From Roseobacter sinensis (lineage in GTDB: Bacteria; Pseudomonadota; Alphaproteobacteria; Rhodobacterales; Rhodobacteraceae), in assembly GCF_025755255.1 (NCBI RefSeq), contig NZ_JALIEB010000001.1, forward strand, positions 372,001 through 436,000: a stretch of DNA of 64,000 nt, in the 5' to 3' direction. This document shows positions 25,022 to 34,068 of this stretch, piece by piece. Every line of letters starts with the position of its first letter. The first letter of the stretch is position 1. The notes below the pieces were generated by a model, which saw nothing but the letters and a program-made list of their open reading frames with translations, had not been told where the DNA came from and searched no databases. Made by a program: the position numbers and the translations under genes.

Positions 25022-25447
25022 TCAGCTCACCCGTTTGGGCCGTGCGTTGTGATTGAGCGCCGCGTGGATGTAGCGCGCGCCGAAATCCGACTTGTTCACC
25101 ACATGGATCACCCCGGCAGATTGGGCCTTGTCGAACATAAAGGGCGTCGGCCAATCGCTGACCATGACGATCGGAATCTTCGAGAACTCCGGATTTTCCG
25201 AAAGCTCCAGGGCGAAATTGGCGCCCGTGCCGTCAGGAAGATTGTTGTCGAGCAGGATGATGCTGGTCTGATAGCGCGCCATATGTTCGCGCGCTTCTTC
25301 GATCGTTGCGGCGACCGCCACAAAGACATTCTTGAAACTCTTGTCCATGATCCGCCTGATCCGTTCCTGATCGAACTTGCTGTCTTCGACGATCAGGCAG
25401 GTCTGCGTTTTGGCGCCCATGGGATGTGCTGCATTTTGCTGCGGCAT
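25022..25447 (-). CDS. single-domain response regulator (receiver only)
   Basis: A 141-residue CheY-like receiver without output domain. The acidic pair is in CLIVEDSKFDQERI, the phospho-acceptor Asp in SIILLDNNLPDGTGANF, the Thr/Ser position in IPIVMVSDWPTP, and the conserved Lys in IHVVNKSDFGARYI. Such proteins pass phosphate between histidine kinases and other partners. No kinase gene is adjacent. GAGAG lies just upstream of the ATG at 25447; an ATG at 25420 is the alternative. Its partner is unknown. Confidence 0.88.
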   Translation of the reverse strand: MPQQNAAHPMGAKTQTCLIVEDSKFDQERIRRIMDKSFKNVFVAVAATIEEAREHMARYQTSIILLDNNLPDGTGANFALELSENPEFSKIPIVMVSDWPTPFMFDKAQSAGVIHVVNKSDFGARYIHAALNHNARPKRVS

Positions 25448-25516
25448 TCTCTGCTCTCACCTAGCTCCACCTGAGCGGCATTTTAGTCAGATAATGCTTA
25501 AGATATCGTGATCGCT

Positions 25517-26665
25517 TCAGCGCGGCATCGGGTTTTCGGCACGGTTGTAGGCGCTCCAGTCGGTGATCTCTGGGTAGTACGTCTTGCGCCAGCGCCGCAC
25601 ACGCGGATTCATGATGCGGCGCCAGAGCGGCGGCATCATCGCCGCCATCGTCATGACCGGGTAGCCGTAGGGCAGCTGGGGGGCATCATCCTCTGAATAG
25701 GTCTGAAGCACGGGGAAGCGCCGATCGGGTTTGAAGTGGTGATCCGAGTGGCGCTGCAGGTTGATCAGCAGCCAGTTCGAGACGCGGTGATCCGCGTTCC
25801 AGGAATGCCGGGGTTTGACGTGTTCGTATTTTCCGTCGCCTAGGTGTGCGCGGGTCAGGCCGTAGTGCTCGATGTAGTTCACGAGCTCGAGCTGCCAGAT
25901 CGCTGTGCCGGCCTGGATCAGGAAGAGCACGAGCCCCGACCAGCCGCCGAGCATGAGCGCCAGGGCCAGCATCCCCCCTTGCAGCGCCCAGTACCGGACA
26001 AAGGGGTTGGAGCGGTGGTGCCAAGGCAAGCCCTTGCGCGCGAGCATCTGTTTCTCGGCCATGAAGGCCGAGCGCAGCGATTGCCACAGCACGCGCGGGT
26101 AGAACCGGTGAAAGCCTTCGTTGTAGCGCGCGGTCACCGCGTCCTTGGGCGTGCCGACATACCGGTGATGCACGAGCAGATGCTCGGACCGGAAATGTGA
26201 ATAGAGCACCATGGCGAGCAGGATGTCCGCCATCCAGCGCTCGGTCTTGTTTTTCTGGTGCATCAGCTCGTGGCTGTAGTTGATGCCGATGGTGCCGGTG
26301 ATCACGCCGACACCGAAGAAAAGGCCGATGCGCTCTGCGGTGCCCAGATGCTCGGCCTGCGGGACGTACCAGATCAGGCTGAAGAGCAGGCAGAACTGCA
26401 CCGGCGCCCAGATCAGCGTGATGGCACGATACCAGAAGAGGTGCTGCGCGTCGGTCTGCGGATCGGCGTTGCTGGTGTCATGGCCGAACAGCGCATCGAG
26501 CGCGGAGAAGAGAAACCAGGTGAGCACAGGGAGCAGAGCCACCGTCCAGCCGCCTTGGGTCGCGCCGACCCAGGCCACGGGTACCAGAAGCAGCGACACC
26601 CAGAAAGGCGCGGCCCGCGTCGGGCGGACCAGATCGGCGAGGGGGACTGTGGGCTGTTGTGCCAT
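25517..26665 (-). CDS. alkB: alkane 1-monooxygenase (AlkB type)
   Basis: A 382-residue integral membrane di-iron hydroxylase that oxidises terminal methyl groups of medium-chain alkanes, using rubredoxin as electron donor. The histidine clusters are present: HELMHQKN, EHLLVHHRYVGTP, NYIEHYGL and LQRHSDHHFKP. About six membrane helices are visible (FWVSLLLVPVAWVGA, GLFFGVGVITGTIGI and others). The ATG at 26665 gives the family-like N-terminus. No rubredoxin gene is nearby, so electrons must come from a partner encoded elsewhere. Chain-length preference cannot be read from sequence. Confidence 0.92.
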   Translation of the reverse strand: MAQQPTVPLADLVRPTRAAPFWVSLLLVPVAWVGATQGGWTVALLPVLTWFLFSALDALFGHDTSNADPQTDAQHLFWYRAITLIWAPVQFCLLFSLIWYVPQAEHLGTAERIGLFFGVGVITGTIGINYSHELMHQKNKTERWMADILLAMVLYSHFRSEHLLVHHRYVGTPKDAVTARYNEGFHRFYPRVLWQSLRSAFMAEKQMLARKGLPWHHRSNPFVRYWALQGGMLALALMLGGWSGLVLFLIQAGTAIWQLELVNYIEHYGLTRAHLGDGKYEHVKPRHSWNADHRVSNWLLINLQRHSDHHFKPDRRFPVLQTYSEDDAPQLPYGYPVMTMAAMMPPLWRRIMNPRVRRWRKTYYPEITDWSAYNRAENPMPR

Positions 26666-26752
26666 GGGCCCGTCATATCGCAGCACATCGGTTTCGGCCA
26701 AGTGTGACGTTGCGCGCTGCGCAGGCGAGGAGCGCGCGGTCGGATCTTGGCA

Positions 26753-27829
26753 CTAGAAGTGCGCCCGCGCCAGATCAAAGGCCTTGCGCATGACGGTCGG
26801 CAGGTCGCTTGGGCGAAAGCCCTGGGCGGGCACGAAGGTGCCGCGGGTCGGAGTCACCGCGCTGTCGAGCCGCGCCACGCGGACTTCGAGGATCAGGTGG
26901 AAGTGGGTGAAGGTGTGGCGCACCTCGGCCGGCAGCGCGTCCCAGGGGGCTTCGGCAGGCGCACCCGTCTCGGAGAGGGCCGAGCCGCTGTCGACCCACT
27001 CTGAGCCGGGCCAGCCGAGCATCCCGCCCAGAAGGCCGGTCTCGGGGCGGGTTTCGAGCAGCCAGGCGCCGTCCGTGCGTTGCCCGATGAAGACGATGCC
27101 TTGTCGCGTCGGCTTGGCTTTCTTGGGCGTTTTCCGCGGCAGGTCGGGCGCCGTGCCGCGCGCGCGCGCGCGACACGGCGCCCGCCACGGACAGATCCCG
27201 CAGGCAGGCGACTTCGGCGTGCAGATGGTGGCGCCCAGGTCCATCACCGCCTGCGCATAGTCGCCCGGTCGTTCGGTGGGCGTGAGTATCTCTGCCAGCG
27301 CCATGAGATCGGGTTTGACCGCAGGAAGCGGCGCATGAACATCATGCAGGCGCGCCATGACCCGTTCGACATTCCCGTCAAGTACGGTATGGCGGAGATC
27401 GAAGGCGATGGAGGCAATGGCCGCCGCCGTGTAAGGGCCGATGCCCGGCAGTTTGAGTAGTGCTGCGTGATCGGCCGGGAACCGGCCGTCATGGTCCGCC
27501 ACCACGGTGCGTGCGCACTTCAGAAGGTTGCGGGCGCGCGCGTAGTAACCCAATCCAGCCCACTCGCCCATGACCTCCGCGTCCTCCGCCGCCGCGAGAT
27601 CGCGCACCGTCGGCCAACGCGAGGTGAACCGGTGAAAGTAGTCCCTGACTGCGGCGACCGTCGTCTGCTGGAGCATGACTTCGGACATCCAGACGCGGTA
27701 GGGATCGGGCCTCTCGCCCGCCTTTCGGGCCTCGGGCGAGACGCGCCACGGCATTTTGCGGGCATGCACATCGTACCAATCCAGGAGCGCGGCGTTCAAA
27801 TCCTTGGGAGCATCGGTCAGGTCACGCAA
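26753..27829 (-). CDS. mutY: A/G-specific adenine glycosylase
   Basis: A 358-residue repair enzyme that removes adenine mispaired with 8-oxoguanine. It shows MPWRVSPEAR and VWMSEVMLQQTTVAAVRDYF (catalytic Glu), the helix-hairpin-helix LLKLPGIGPYTAAAIASIAF, the catalytic Asp in VLDGNVERVMARL, and the 4Fe-4S ligands in CTPKSPACGICPWRAPC (C-X6-C-X2-C-X5-C). The C-terminal NUDIX-like domain checks 8-oxoguanine. It is divergent from the DUF721 gene, with 84 nt between starts. Confidence 0.95.
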   Translation of the reverse strand: MRDLTDAPKDLNAALLDWYDVHARKMPWRVSPEARKAGERPDPYRVWMSEVMLQQTTVAAVRDYFHRFTSRWPTVRDLAAAEDAEVMGEWAGLGYYARARNLLKCARTVVADHDGRFPADHAALLKLPGIGPYTAAAIASIAFDLRHTVLDGNVERVMARLHDVHAPLPAVKPDLMALAEILTPTERPGDYAQAVMDLGATICTPKSPACGICPWRAPCRARARGTAPDLPRKTPKKAKPTRQGIVFIGQRTDGAWLLETRPETGLLGGMLGWPGSEWVDSGSALSETGAPAEAPWDALPAEVRHTFTHFHLILEVRVARLDSAVTPTRGTFVPAQGFRPSDLPTVMRKAFDLARAHF

Positions 27830-27913
27830 TGTTTATGGGTCCCCTTCTGCTTTGGCTGGTTGGCGGCTGTTGGACAGGCTATGCTGTCGCAACGGGTTCA
27901 CGGAATGATAGCG

Positions 27914-28423
27914 ATGCCGCCAAGACGCGCCAGTACAAAAGGATTTACCCGCACCGGCAGCCTGCTGACGGGCCGGATCAAGGCCGCGTCGGAACGCCGG
28001 GGATTCGCGCAAAGCCGTCTTCTGACCCACTGGGCCGAGGTCATCGGCGAAGATGTGGCGGCCGTCGCCCGCCCGGTTGATGTGAGCTACGGACGCGCCG
28101 GCATGGGGGCGACGCTCACACTGCTGACCACCGGCCCGCAGGCTCCGATGCTGGAGATGCAGAAGGAAAAGCTGCGCGCGAAGGTCAACGCCGTTTACGG
28201 CTACAATGCGATCGCGCGCATCCGGATCACGCAGACGGCCGCAACCGGATTTGCCGAAGGTCAGGTCGCCTTCGCACCCGCAAAGCCAGTCAAGGACGAC
28301 GCTGCGGTCCATCCCGACATTCGCCGCAAGGCGCAACAGACCGCAGAACCGGTGCAGGACGCAGGGCTGCGCGACGCGCTGACGCGCCTGGCCGAAAACA
28401 TACTGACCAGAACAAACCGCTGA
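27914..28423 (+). CDS. DUF721 (DciA-like) protein
   Basis: A 169-residue protein. The N-terminal basic helix (ASTKGFTRTGSLLTGRIKAA) and core RGFAQSRLLTHWAEVIGEDV, AAVARPVDVSY and GATLTLLTTGPQAPMLEMQK match the DUF721 domain, whose best-known member DciA helps load the replicative helicase. The C-terminal tail is lower-complexity. The ATG at 27914 has GGAA 8-9 nt upstream; a near ATG at 27905 is possible. It is followed 13 nt later by a DsbA-like gene, probably in one operon. Confidence 0.82.
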   Translation: MPPRRASTKGFTRTGSLLTGRIKAASERRGFAQSRLLTHWAEVIGEDVAAVARPVDVSYGRAGMGATLTLLTTGPQAPMLEMQKEKLRAKVNAVYGYNAIARIRITQTAATGFAEGQVAFAPAKPVKDDAAVHPDIRRKAQQTAEPVQDAGLRDALTRLAENILTRTNR

Positions 28424-28436
28424 AAGGGAAACTCTG

Positions 28437-29114
28437 ATGTCACGACTGATGATCATCTCCGCCGCTGTGGCCGTGCTCGGGGTGGGGGCGTATTTTGTCA
28501 CCTCGCCGGGGTCATCCACATCGGTGTCGCCTGCAGATCCGCTGGGCGCTGCCCATGCGCAGGGCACCGAGGCCGAGATCGACACCTCCACGATTGCCGA
28601 GATGCGCCTTGGCAACCCAGATGCGCCGGTTACAGTGATCGAATATGCGTCCTTCACCTGCCCGCATTGTGCGACGTTCCACTCCGGGCCTTACAAGCAG
28701 CTCAAGGCCGATTACATCGATACCGGCAAGATCAACTTCGTCTACCGCGAGGTCTACTTCGACCGTTATGGTCTCTGGGCGTCGATGATCGCGCGCTGCG
28801 CAGGCACGCCCCAGAGCTTCTTCGGGATGACCGATCTGATCTATCAGCAGCAATCGACCTGGGCCCGTGCGGGCGATCCGACCGAGATTGTCGGCGAGCT
28901 GCGCAAGATCGGTGCGCTGGCGGGGCTGGATGCCGAGAAGATGGAAGCCTGCCTGCAGGATGGCGACAACGCCCGGACCCTGGTCGCGTGGTATCAGGAA
29001 AATGCCGAGGAGCATGGCATCGATAGCACGCCCAGCTTCGTGATCAACGGCCAGAAGTACTCGAACATGTCCTATGCCGAGATGGCCGAGCTGATCGACG
29101 CGGCCGCCGAGTGA
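28437..29114 (+). CDS. DsbA-family thioredoxin-fold protein
   Basis: A 225-residue exported protein with an N-terminal membrane or signal segment (LMIISAAVAVLGVGAYFV) and a thioredoxin-fold domain with an inserted helical part. The redox motif CPHC is in YASFTCPHCATFHSGPYKQL, and the cis-Pro loop is in IDSTPSFVING. It resembles the DsbA/Com1-like thiol oxidoreductases common in alphaproteobacteria, acting in periplasmic disulfide formation. GGGAA lies 7-8 nt before the ATG. A palindromic repeat begins 78 nt after its stop. Confidence 0.92.
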   Translation: MSRLMIISAAVAVLGVGAYFVTSPGSSTSVSPADPLGAAHAQGTEAEIDTSTIAEMRLGNPDAPVTVIEYASFTCPHCATFHSGPYKQLKADYIDTGKINFVYREVYFDRYGLWASMIARCAGTPQSFFGMTDLIYQQQSTWARAGDPTEIVGELRKIGALAGLDAEKMEACLQDGDNARTLVAWYQENAEEHGIDSTPSFVINGQKYSNMSYAEMAELIDAAAE

Positions 29115-29192
29115 GGTCCTGCGAACGGGCTGCCAAACCCTGCGGTTGACAGTCGAGTCTGGAGAATCCAGCTCGTGGCCGAAAGGACGAAA

Positions 29193-29299
29193 CTGGAGCT
29201 TTTCGTCTTTCACCTGAAACAGGGTGATTCACCTATTGCGTTGATTTCATGGAAATCAGGCACCATTGGGTGACTAAGGTGTATGGCGCACTGCTTTAG
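29193..29299. repeat. 107-bp palindromic repeat, copy A
   Basis: A large imperfect palindrome. The tip is TGATTTCATGGAAATCA, the mid-arms CACCTAT...TTGGGTG and the outer arms CTGGAGC...GCTTTAG. It aligns without gaps over its full 107 bp with the inverted copy at 53111-53217 (81 identities by hand count). Its right end supplies the TAA stop codon of lpxK (29298-29296). It lies between dsbA-like (plus) and lpxK (minus), so it may act as a bidirectional terminator. I do not know an established name for it. Confidence 0.75.
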
Positions 29300-30288
29300 G
29301 GCGTGGGCAGGGCATCGAGCGTGTCGAACAGGGCGTTCGGCGTGTCCTCAAAGGTGAGCCGTACGGGCAGGGTGATCACCTTGGTGCGGTAGGTGGCGGG
29401 CAGCCGCACCGCATCCTTTTCGGTGGTGACAAGCTGCGCCCCGCGTGCCTTCGCATCCGCATCCAGCCGGGCCATCAGTGCGGGGGTGAGCGGCTGGTGA
29501 TCCTCAAGCGCTTCGGCATGTACGAGATCGGCGCCGAGCGACCGCAGCGTGGCAAAGAACTTCTCCGGATGGCCGATGCCCGCGAAGGCGACAACCCGTG
29601 TGTCGGCCCAGTCCATGCCGGTCTGAAGCGGGCTCAACCTGGCCGCGACACGCGGGACTTGCAGTGCCGTCGGTGCCTGGAATTGCGCCTGGGTCGCGGC
29701 ATCGCCCAGCGTGAGCAGCACATCCGCGCGGGCAAGACCCACCGAGACCGGCTCGCGCAGCGGGCCCGCGGGCAGGCAGCGCCCGTTGCCGAAGCCGCGT
29801 TCCGCATCCACGACCACGATGCTGAGATCCTTGTGCAGCGCAGGGTTTTGAAACCCGTCGTCCAGAACCACCACGCTCGCCCCCGCGGCCTCGGCGGCCC
29901 GCCCCCCTGCTGCGCGGTCCTCGGCCACCCAGACCTCGGCGAAGGCGGCGAGCAACAGCGGCTCGTCGCCCACATCCGCAGCGCTGTGGCGCGCGGGGTC
30001 GACCTGAACCGGCCCGGTCAGGCGCCCGCCATAGCCGCGCGTGACCACATGTGGCCTGTGAAAGGCCCCAGAGAGCCGCTCGACCACTGCCATGACGGTG
30101 GGTGTCTTGCCGGTGCCACCCGCGTTGATGTTGCCCACGCAGATGACCGGCACCCCAAGCCTGTCCGGTTGCGTGCTCGCGAGGCGGCGGGCGGTCGCGC
30201 GGGCATAAAGCCAGCCGAGCGGCGCAAGCAGCCGCGCCATCACCCCGGGGCGTTGCGGTGACTTGAACCAGAAGTCAGGCGCGCGCAT
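29296..30288 (-). CDS. lpxK: tetraacyldisaccharide 4'-kinase
   Basis: A 330-residue inner-membrane-associated kinase that phosphorylates the 4' position of the lipid A disaccharide. The P-loop is in [20 protein letters not shown] (residues about 49-68). Other family blocks are [30 protein letters not shown] and [17 protein letters not shown]. The N-terminus [20 protein letters not shown] is typical. It overlaps waaA by 14 nt, so the two Kdo/lipid A genes are coupled. Its TAA stop lies inside repeat copy A. Confidence 0.95.
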   Translation of the reverse strand: MRAPDFWFKSPQRPGVMARLLAPLGWLYARATARRLASTQPDRLGVPVICVGNINAGGTGKTPTVMAVVERLSGAFHRPHVVTRGYGGRLTGPVQVDPARHSAADVGDEPLLLAAFAEVWVAEDRAAGGRAAEAAGASVVVLDDGFQNPALHKDLSIVVVDAERGFGNGRCLPAGPLREPVSVGLARADVLLTLGDAATQAQFQAPTALQVPRVAARLSPLQTGMDWADTRVVAFAGIGHPEKFFATLRSLGADLVHAEALEDHQPLTPALMARLDADAKARGAQLVTTEKDAVRLPATYRTKVITLPVRLTFEDTPNALFDTLDALPTP

Positions 30289-31522
30289 TCTTCTGCTCCA
30301 ACCGGGTGTCCAGCGTCTCTTCGACGAGCTCGATCACCCGGTCGGTCAGCTCTGCGCCCTGGCTGATCACGTCCCACCCCGCGTGAGCCATCGCGGCGGC
30401 TTGGTCCGGCGCGATGAGCCGGGTCACGGCCGAGCCCAGCGTCTGGGCGTCTTTCACGATCCGTGCGGCGCCGGCATTGGCCAGCCGGCTGTAAAACGGC
30501 AGGTACCGGCGAACGTTCGGGCCATAAAGCACCGCCGATCCCAGTGCTGCCGCTTCGAAGGGGTTGCCGCCACCGTGGCCGGGCACCAGTGAACTGCCGA
30601 GAAACGACACGGGCGCGAGGCGGTAGAAGAGGCCAAGATCATCCGCATCCTCGGCCACCATCACTTGCGTGGTCTCGTTCGGCTCGCCGGGCGCGGACCA
30701 GTCGCTGACCCGAAACCCTTCAAGCGCGGCCTTCTCCGACATCACCCCGGCCTGGTCGCGCACGGCGGGCTGGAGGATCAGCAACAGCCTGTGCGAAAAG
30801 CGCAGCGCATGGCGATGGGCGGCAAAGATCATATCCGTTTCTTCCGCGCGCACAGCAGTCGCCAGCCAGACGGGACGCCCCCCCAGCGTCTTGGTCATCT
30901 CGGCGAGATCGGTGTCGTCGCAGGGCAACGCCTGTCCGCCCGCCTGTAAGGGCGGTGTGACCTCGATCTCGGACCGCCGCAGCCCGAGCTGTTGCAGCCG
31001 GGACGCGGCCTGGGTCGACCGGGCCATGAGCGCGACGAACTCGGACAGGAGTTCGCGGGTCAGATCCGGCAGCCAGCGGTCCCTCCGGCCGTCAAACCCG
31101 CCGGTGTCCGCGTCGATGAGCACCATCGGGCAGCCCTTGCGCTGTGTTTCCTGCACGAGGATCGGACGCAGCCCGCCCCAGGCCCAGATACACATGTCGG
31201 GCGCCCAATGATCCAGAAACCGATCCACCGCCGCAGGGTGTTCCGAGGGCAGCTCATCCAGATGCAGCGGCTCGCGCGCCGGGCTCGCGGTCCTGGCTGC
31301 GTCAAGGCTGTTGCGATCCGGCAGGGTGATCAGCACCCGCAGCCCGTCCCGCGCCACGCAGAGCCTTTGGGCCAGATCCTGCAGGGCCAGCAGGTTGCTT
31401 GCCTCGGCGGCGTGCAGCCAGACCAGTTCGGCCTGCGGGCGCGGACCCGAGGGGGTGAAGGCCCGGTCCGCCGATCGGCGCGACAACGCACGATACGCCG
31501 CCATGCTGAAGGAGCGGCCCAT
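30275..31522 (-). CDS. waaA: 3-deoxy-D-manno-octulosonic acid (Kdo) transferase
   Basis: A 415-residue glycosyltransferase that adds Kdo to lipid A precursor. The N-terminal half shows [40 protein letters not shown] and LIDADTGGF; the C-terminal half shows [31 protein letters not shown] and the usual nucleotide-sugar fold. It is somewhat divergent from enterobacterial KdtA but its place between DUF4170 and lpxK fits. It starts 6 nt after the DUF4170 gene and overlaps lpxK by 14 nt. Confidence 0.88.
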   Translation of the reverse strand: MGRSFSMAAYRALSRRSADRAFTPSGPRPQAELVWLHAAEASNLLALQDLAQRLCVARDGLRVLITLPDRNSLDAARTASPAREPLHLDELPSEHPAAVDRFLDHWAPDMCIWAWGGLRPILVQETQRKGCPMVLIDADTGGFDGRRDRWLPDLTRELLSEFVALMARSTQAASRLQQLGLRRSEIEVTPPLQAGGQALPCDDTDLAEMTKTLGGRPVWLATAVRAEETDMIFAAHRHALRFSHRLLLILQPAVRDQAGVMSEKAALEGFRVSDWSAPGEPNETTQVMVAEDADDLGLFYRLAPVSFLGSSLVPGHGGGNPFEAAALGSAVLYGPNVRRYLPFYSRLANAGAARIVKDAQTLGSAVTRLIAPDQAAAMAHAGWDVISQGAELTDRVIELVEETLDTRLEQKNARA

Positions 31523-31528
31523 GGCCTC

Positions 31529-31771
31529 TTAGCCCAGCTCTTCGGTCGCCGATGCCTCTGTCTCCTCATCCCGCAAGCGGTGCAGATGCGCTATGAAATA
31601 GCGCATATGGGCGTTGTCCACCGTCCGCTGCGCCTCGGATTTCCATGCGTTGAACGCCGCGTCATAGTTCGGGAAGATGCCCACGATGTGGATATCGTCC
31701 ACATTCTTGAACGTATTGCGGGTTGGGTCGACCAATTCGCCTCCGAAGACGAGATGCAGCCGTTGCGTCAT
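31529..31771 (-). CDS. DUF4170 protein
   Basis: An 80-residue cytoplasmic protein with the DUF4170 pattern: LHLVFGGELVDPTRNTFKNV, HIVGIFPNYDAAFNAWKSEA and AHMRYFIAHLHRL. It has no known function, but it is constantly found between cysQ and waaA in this group, which suggests a role linked to lipid A/Kdo synthesis. It lies 57 nt after cysQ and 6 nt before waaA on the same strand. Confidence 0.88.
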   Translation of the reverse strand: MTQRLHLVFGGELVDPTRNTFKNVDDIHIVGIFPNYDAAFNAWKSEAQRTVDNAHMRYFIAHLHRLRDEETEASATEELG

Positions 31772-31828
31772 GGGTCTTGTCCTTTGATGCGGAGAGTTGG
31801 CGGAATGTCGCGTGTCTCGCAGCCGGGG

Positions 31829-32614
31829 TCAAGCCGCGTCGGGGGCGAGCGCTGCAAGCACCTCAGCATGCAGTTTCGGTCCTGCAGCAATCACGCCATT
31901 GAGCTGCGGTGTCGCATTGTTGAAGCGCAGCGGCGCGCCGGACTTGTCGGTACAGACACCGCCTGCCTCTGTCACGATCAGCGCACCGGCGGCGATGTCC
32001 CACTCCCAGCTGGGCCGGAAGGTCAGCATCGCGTCGAACCGCGCCTCGGCCACCAGGCCCAACCGATAAGCAAGCGATGGGCGATGCGCCCGTCGAAACC
32101 CGGGCTCGCCCGCGGCCCAGTGGCGCGGCTCCATGACCGGCTTCGCGGCCAGCACATCGGCCGTGGGCAGATGCGCCACATCCGAGGCTGTCAGCCGCGC
32201 GCCGTTGCAGAACGCGCCCTCACCCAACGCGGCAGTATAGAGTTTGTCGCGCAGTGGCAGATAGACGGCCGCCGCCGTGATCCGGCCGCCATGCGAAACG
32301 GCGACCGAATGCGCCCATGTGCGCGAGCCTTCGACGAAGCTGCGAGTCCCGTCGATGGGATCGACGATAAACAGAGTCTCCTGATCAAGACGGTCCGGTC
32401 CGTCTTCGCTTTCCTCCGACAGCCAGCCGTAGTCGGGCCGGGCACTGCGCAGGGCGGTCTCAAGAGCGCGGTTCACGGCGAGATCCGCCTCGGTCACCGG
32501 TCCGGCGTTGCCGGGCTTGTCCCAGCTCTGGGCGGTCTTGCCGGCGAAGCCCGTCGCCACGCGGCCCGCCAGCCGGATCGCATCGGTGATCAGGGCAAGG
32601 TCAGTTTCCTGCAA
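31829..32614 (-). CDS. cysQ: 3'(2'),5'-bisphosphate nucleotidase / inositol monophosphatase family
   Basis: A 261-residue metal-dependent phosphatase. Metal ligands are visible in WLSEESEDGPDRL, FIVDPIDGTRSFVEG and SWEWDIAAGALIVTEAGG. CysQ enzymes hydrolyse 3'-phosphoadenosine 5'-phosphate formed during sulfate use; close relatives act on inositol phosphates, and the two cannot be separated here by motif alone. It overlaps pmbA by 14 nt and heads toward DUF4170-waaA-lpxK, so the whole run is probably one transcript. Confidence 0.88.
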   Translation of the reverse strand: MQETDLALITDAIRLAGRVATGFAGKTAQSWDKPGNAGPVTEADLAVNRALETALRSARPDYGWLSEESEDGPDRLDQETLFIVDPIDGTRSFVEGSRTWAHSVAVSHGGRITAAAVYLPLRDKLYTAALGEGAFCNGARLTASDVAHLPTADVLAAKPVMEPRHWAAGEPGFRRAHRPSLAYRLGLVAEARFDAMLTFRPSWEWDIAAGALIVTEAGGVCTDKSGAPLRFNNATPQLNGVIAAGPKLHAEVLAALAPDAA

Positions 32615-33947
32615 GGGTCATTCCCGAGACCAGCAGCGACGGCACCACGCGGCTGAGGTGCGGGCGCGCATCATTCGCGGGCACGATACTGCGCAGCATG
32701 TCGCGCAGGTTGCCAGCGATGGTGCATTCGTTGATCGCATGGGTGATCTCGCCATTCTCGACCCAATGGCCCGCCGCCCCGCGGGAATAATCGCCCGTGT
32801 TCGGGTTGATTGTCGAGCCGATCATCGAGGTCACCAGAAGCCCGGTGCCCATATCGCGGATCAGATCGTCGCGGGACGCCTCTCCTTCGGTCAGCGTGAC
32901 GTTCCAGGTGGTGGGCGAGGGGCCGGATGACGTGCCACGCCCGGCGTTTGCGGTGGACGCCATCCCAAGCTTGCGGCCAGTGGCAAGATCCAGCGTCCAG
33001 CCGGTGAGCACGCCCATGTCCACGATACGGCGCGGTTGGGTCGGTAACCCTTCTGCATCAAAGAGGCGCGACGCGGCAACCCGCGGGCGGTGCGGGTCTT
33101 CCAGCAGAGACAGATGTGCGGGCAGCACGGCTTCGCCCTTGGCATCGCGCAGCCAGGACGCGCCGCGCGCGATAGAGGCGCCGTTCGCCGCGACCAGAAG
33201 GTGACCGATCAGGGTCGCGGCCACGCGTTCGTCGAAGAGCACCGGGTAGCTGCCCGTGGGCGGTTTGCGCGCGCCGAGCCGCTCGACGGCGCGTTCGGCT
33301 GCCCGGGTGCCGATCTCGTGCGGGTCGCGCAGATCGGATTGGAAAGTCCGGCTGTCCCCATCGACATCCCGCTCCATCGCGCTGCCGCTTCCGGCGATGG
33401 CCACGCAGGACAGCGCGCGCCGGGTCCGCCGGTAGCCCGCGGAGAACCCGTTTGTGGCCGCAAGGTGCATGTGCTGCGCAGAATACCCCGCGGAGGCCGA
33501 TTGCACCTGGGTGATCTCCCCGTTCTCCAAGGCGGCGGCTTCCGCCGCCTGCGCGTCCTCCTGCAGCTCTTCCGGCGAGGGTTCGGCGCTGGGGTCGTAT
33601 AACTCAAGTGCGCTCGAATCGAGGTCCTTAGCGAGTTGCTCGGGCGCGGCGAGACCGGCGTGCGGATCCTCCGGCGCCTCCTTCGCCATGGCCACGGCGC
33701 GGACGGCCATCTCCGCCAGGGTCGAGCCCCGTGTGTCGGAGGCCGAAACAGTCGCGCTGCGCTGGCCCACGAAGACGCGCAGGCCAAGGTCGATGGCTTC
33801 GGCCCGTTCAGCCTGTTCCAAAACGCCGGCACGCACGTCGATGTCGAGGGATGTGCCCTCGACCGCCACCGCATCTGCGGCGTCAGCTCCGGCGCTGCGG
33901 GCCGCATCGAGCATCTGTTCGGTCAGGTCCGCGAGGGAGAGTGTCAT
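32601..33947 (-). CDS. pmbA: TldD/PmbA-family metalloprotease
   Basis: A 448-residue protein of the PmbA (TldE) branch, which with TldD degrades unfolded peptides and matures microcin-type peptides. Family blocks are LRVFVGQRSATVSASDTRGS, PVLFDERVAATLIGHLLVAA, GASIARGASWLRDAKGEAVL and NPNTGDYSRGAAGHWVENGE. PmbA lacks the HExxxH zinc motif of TldD, and none is seen here. It is the first gene of the run pmbA-cysQ-DUF4170-waaA-lpxK. Confidence 0.9.
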   Translation of the reverse strand: MTLSLADLTEQMLDAARSAGADAADAVAVEGTSLDIDVRAGVLEQAERAEAIDLGLRVFVGQRSATVSASDTRGSTLAEMAVRAVAMAKEAPEDPHAGLAAPEQLAKDLDSSALELYDPSAEPSPEELQEDAQAAEAAALENGEITQVQSASAGYSAQHMHLAATNGFSAGYRRTRRALSCVAIAGSGSAMERDVDGDSRTFQSDLRDPHEIGTRAAERAVERLGARKPPTGSYPVLFDERVAATLIGHLLVAANGASIARGASWLRDAKGEAVLPAHLSLLEDPHRPRVAASRLFDAEGLPTQPRRIVDMGVLTGWTLDLATGRKLGMASTANAGRGTSSGPSPTTWNVTLTEGEASRDDLIRDMGTGLLVTSMIGSTINPNTGDYSRGAAGHWVENGEITHAINECTIAGNLRDMLRSIVPANDARPHLSRVVPSLLVSGMTLAGN

Positions 33948-34014
33948 GCAGGTCGCTCCAATTCAGTTCCCCGTGAGGTAGCGGGGTCATGGGCCTCCTG
34001 CAAGGCGCCAGCGC

Positions 34015-34039
34015 AAAAAGGGGCGCAGCGGCGCCCCTT
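34015..34039 (-). terminator. intrinsic terminator after the DUF2125 gene
   Basis: On the minus strand AAGGGGCGC pairs with GCGCCCCTT around a four-base loop and runs into five T residues. It lies 30 nt after the stop of the minus-strand DUF2125 gene and separates it from pmbA. Confidence 0.8.
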
Positions 34040-34068
34040 ATCGTGCCAATCTGCATGGAGTTGGCCGG

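Noticed and set aside
26665-26753. Operon of alkB with mutY
   Set aside because: They share strand and are 87 nt apart, but a joint function is not plausible and no coupling signal is seen. Left as separate genes.
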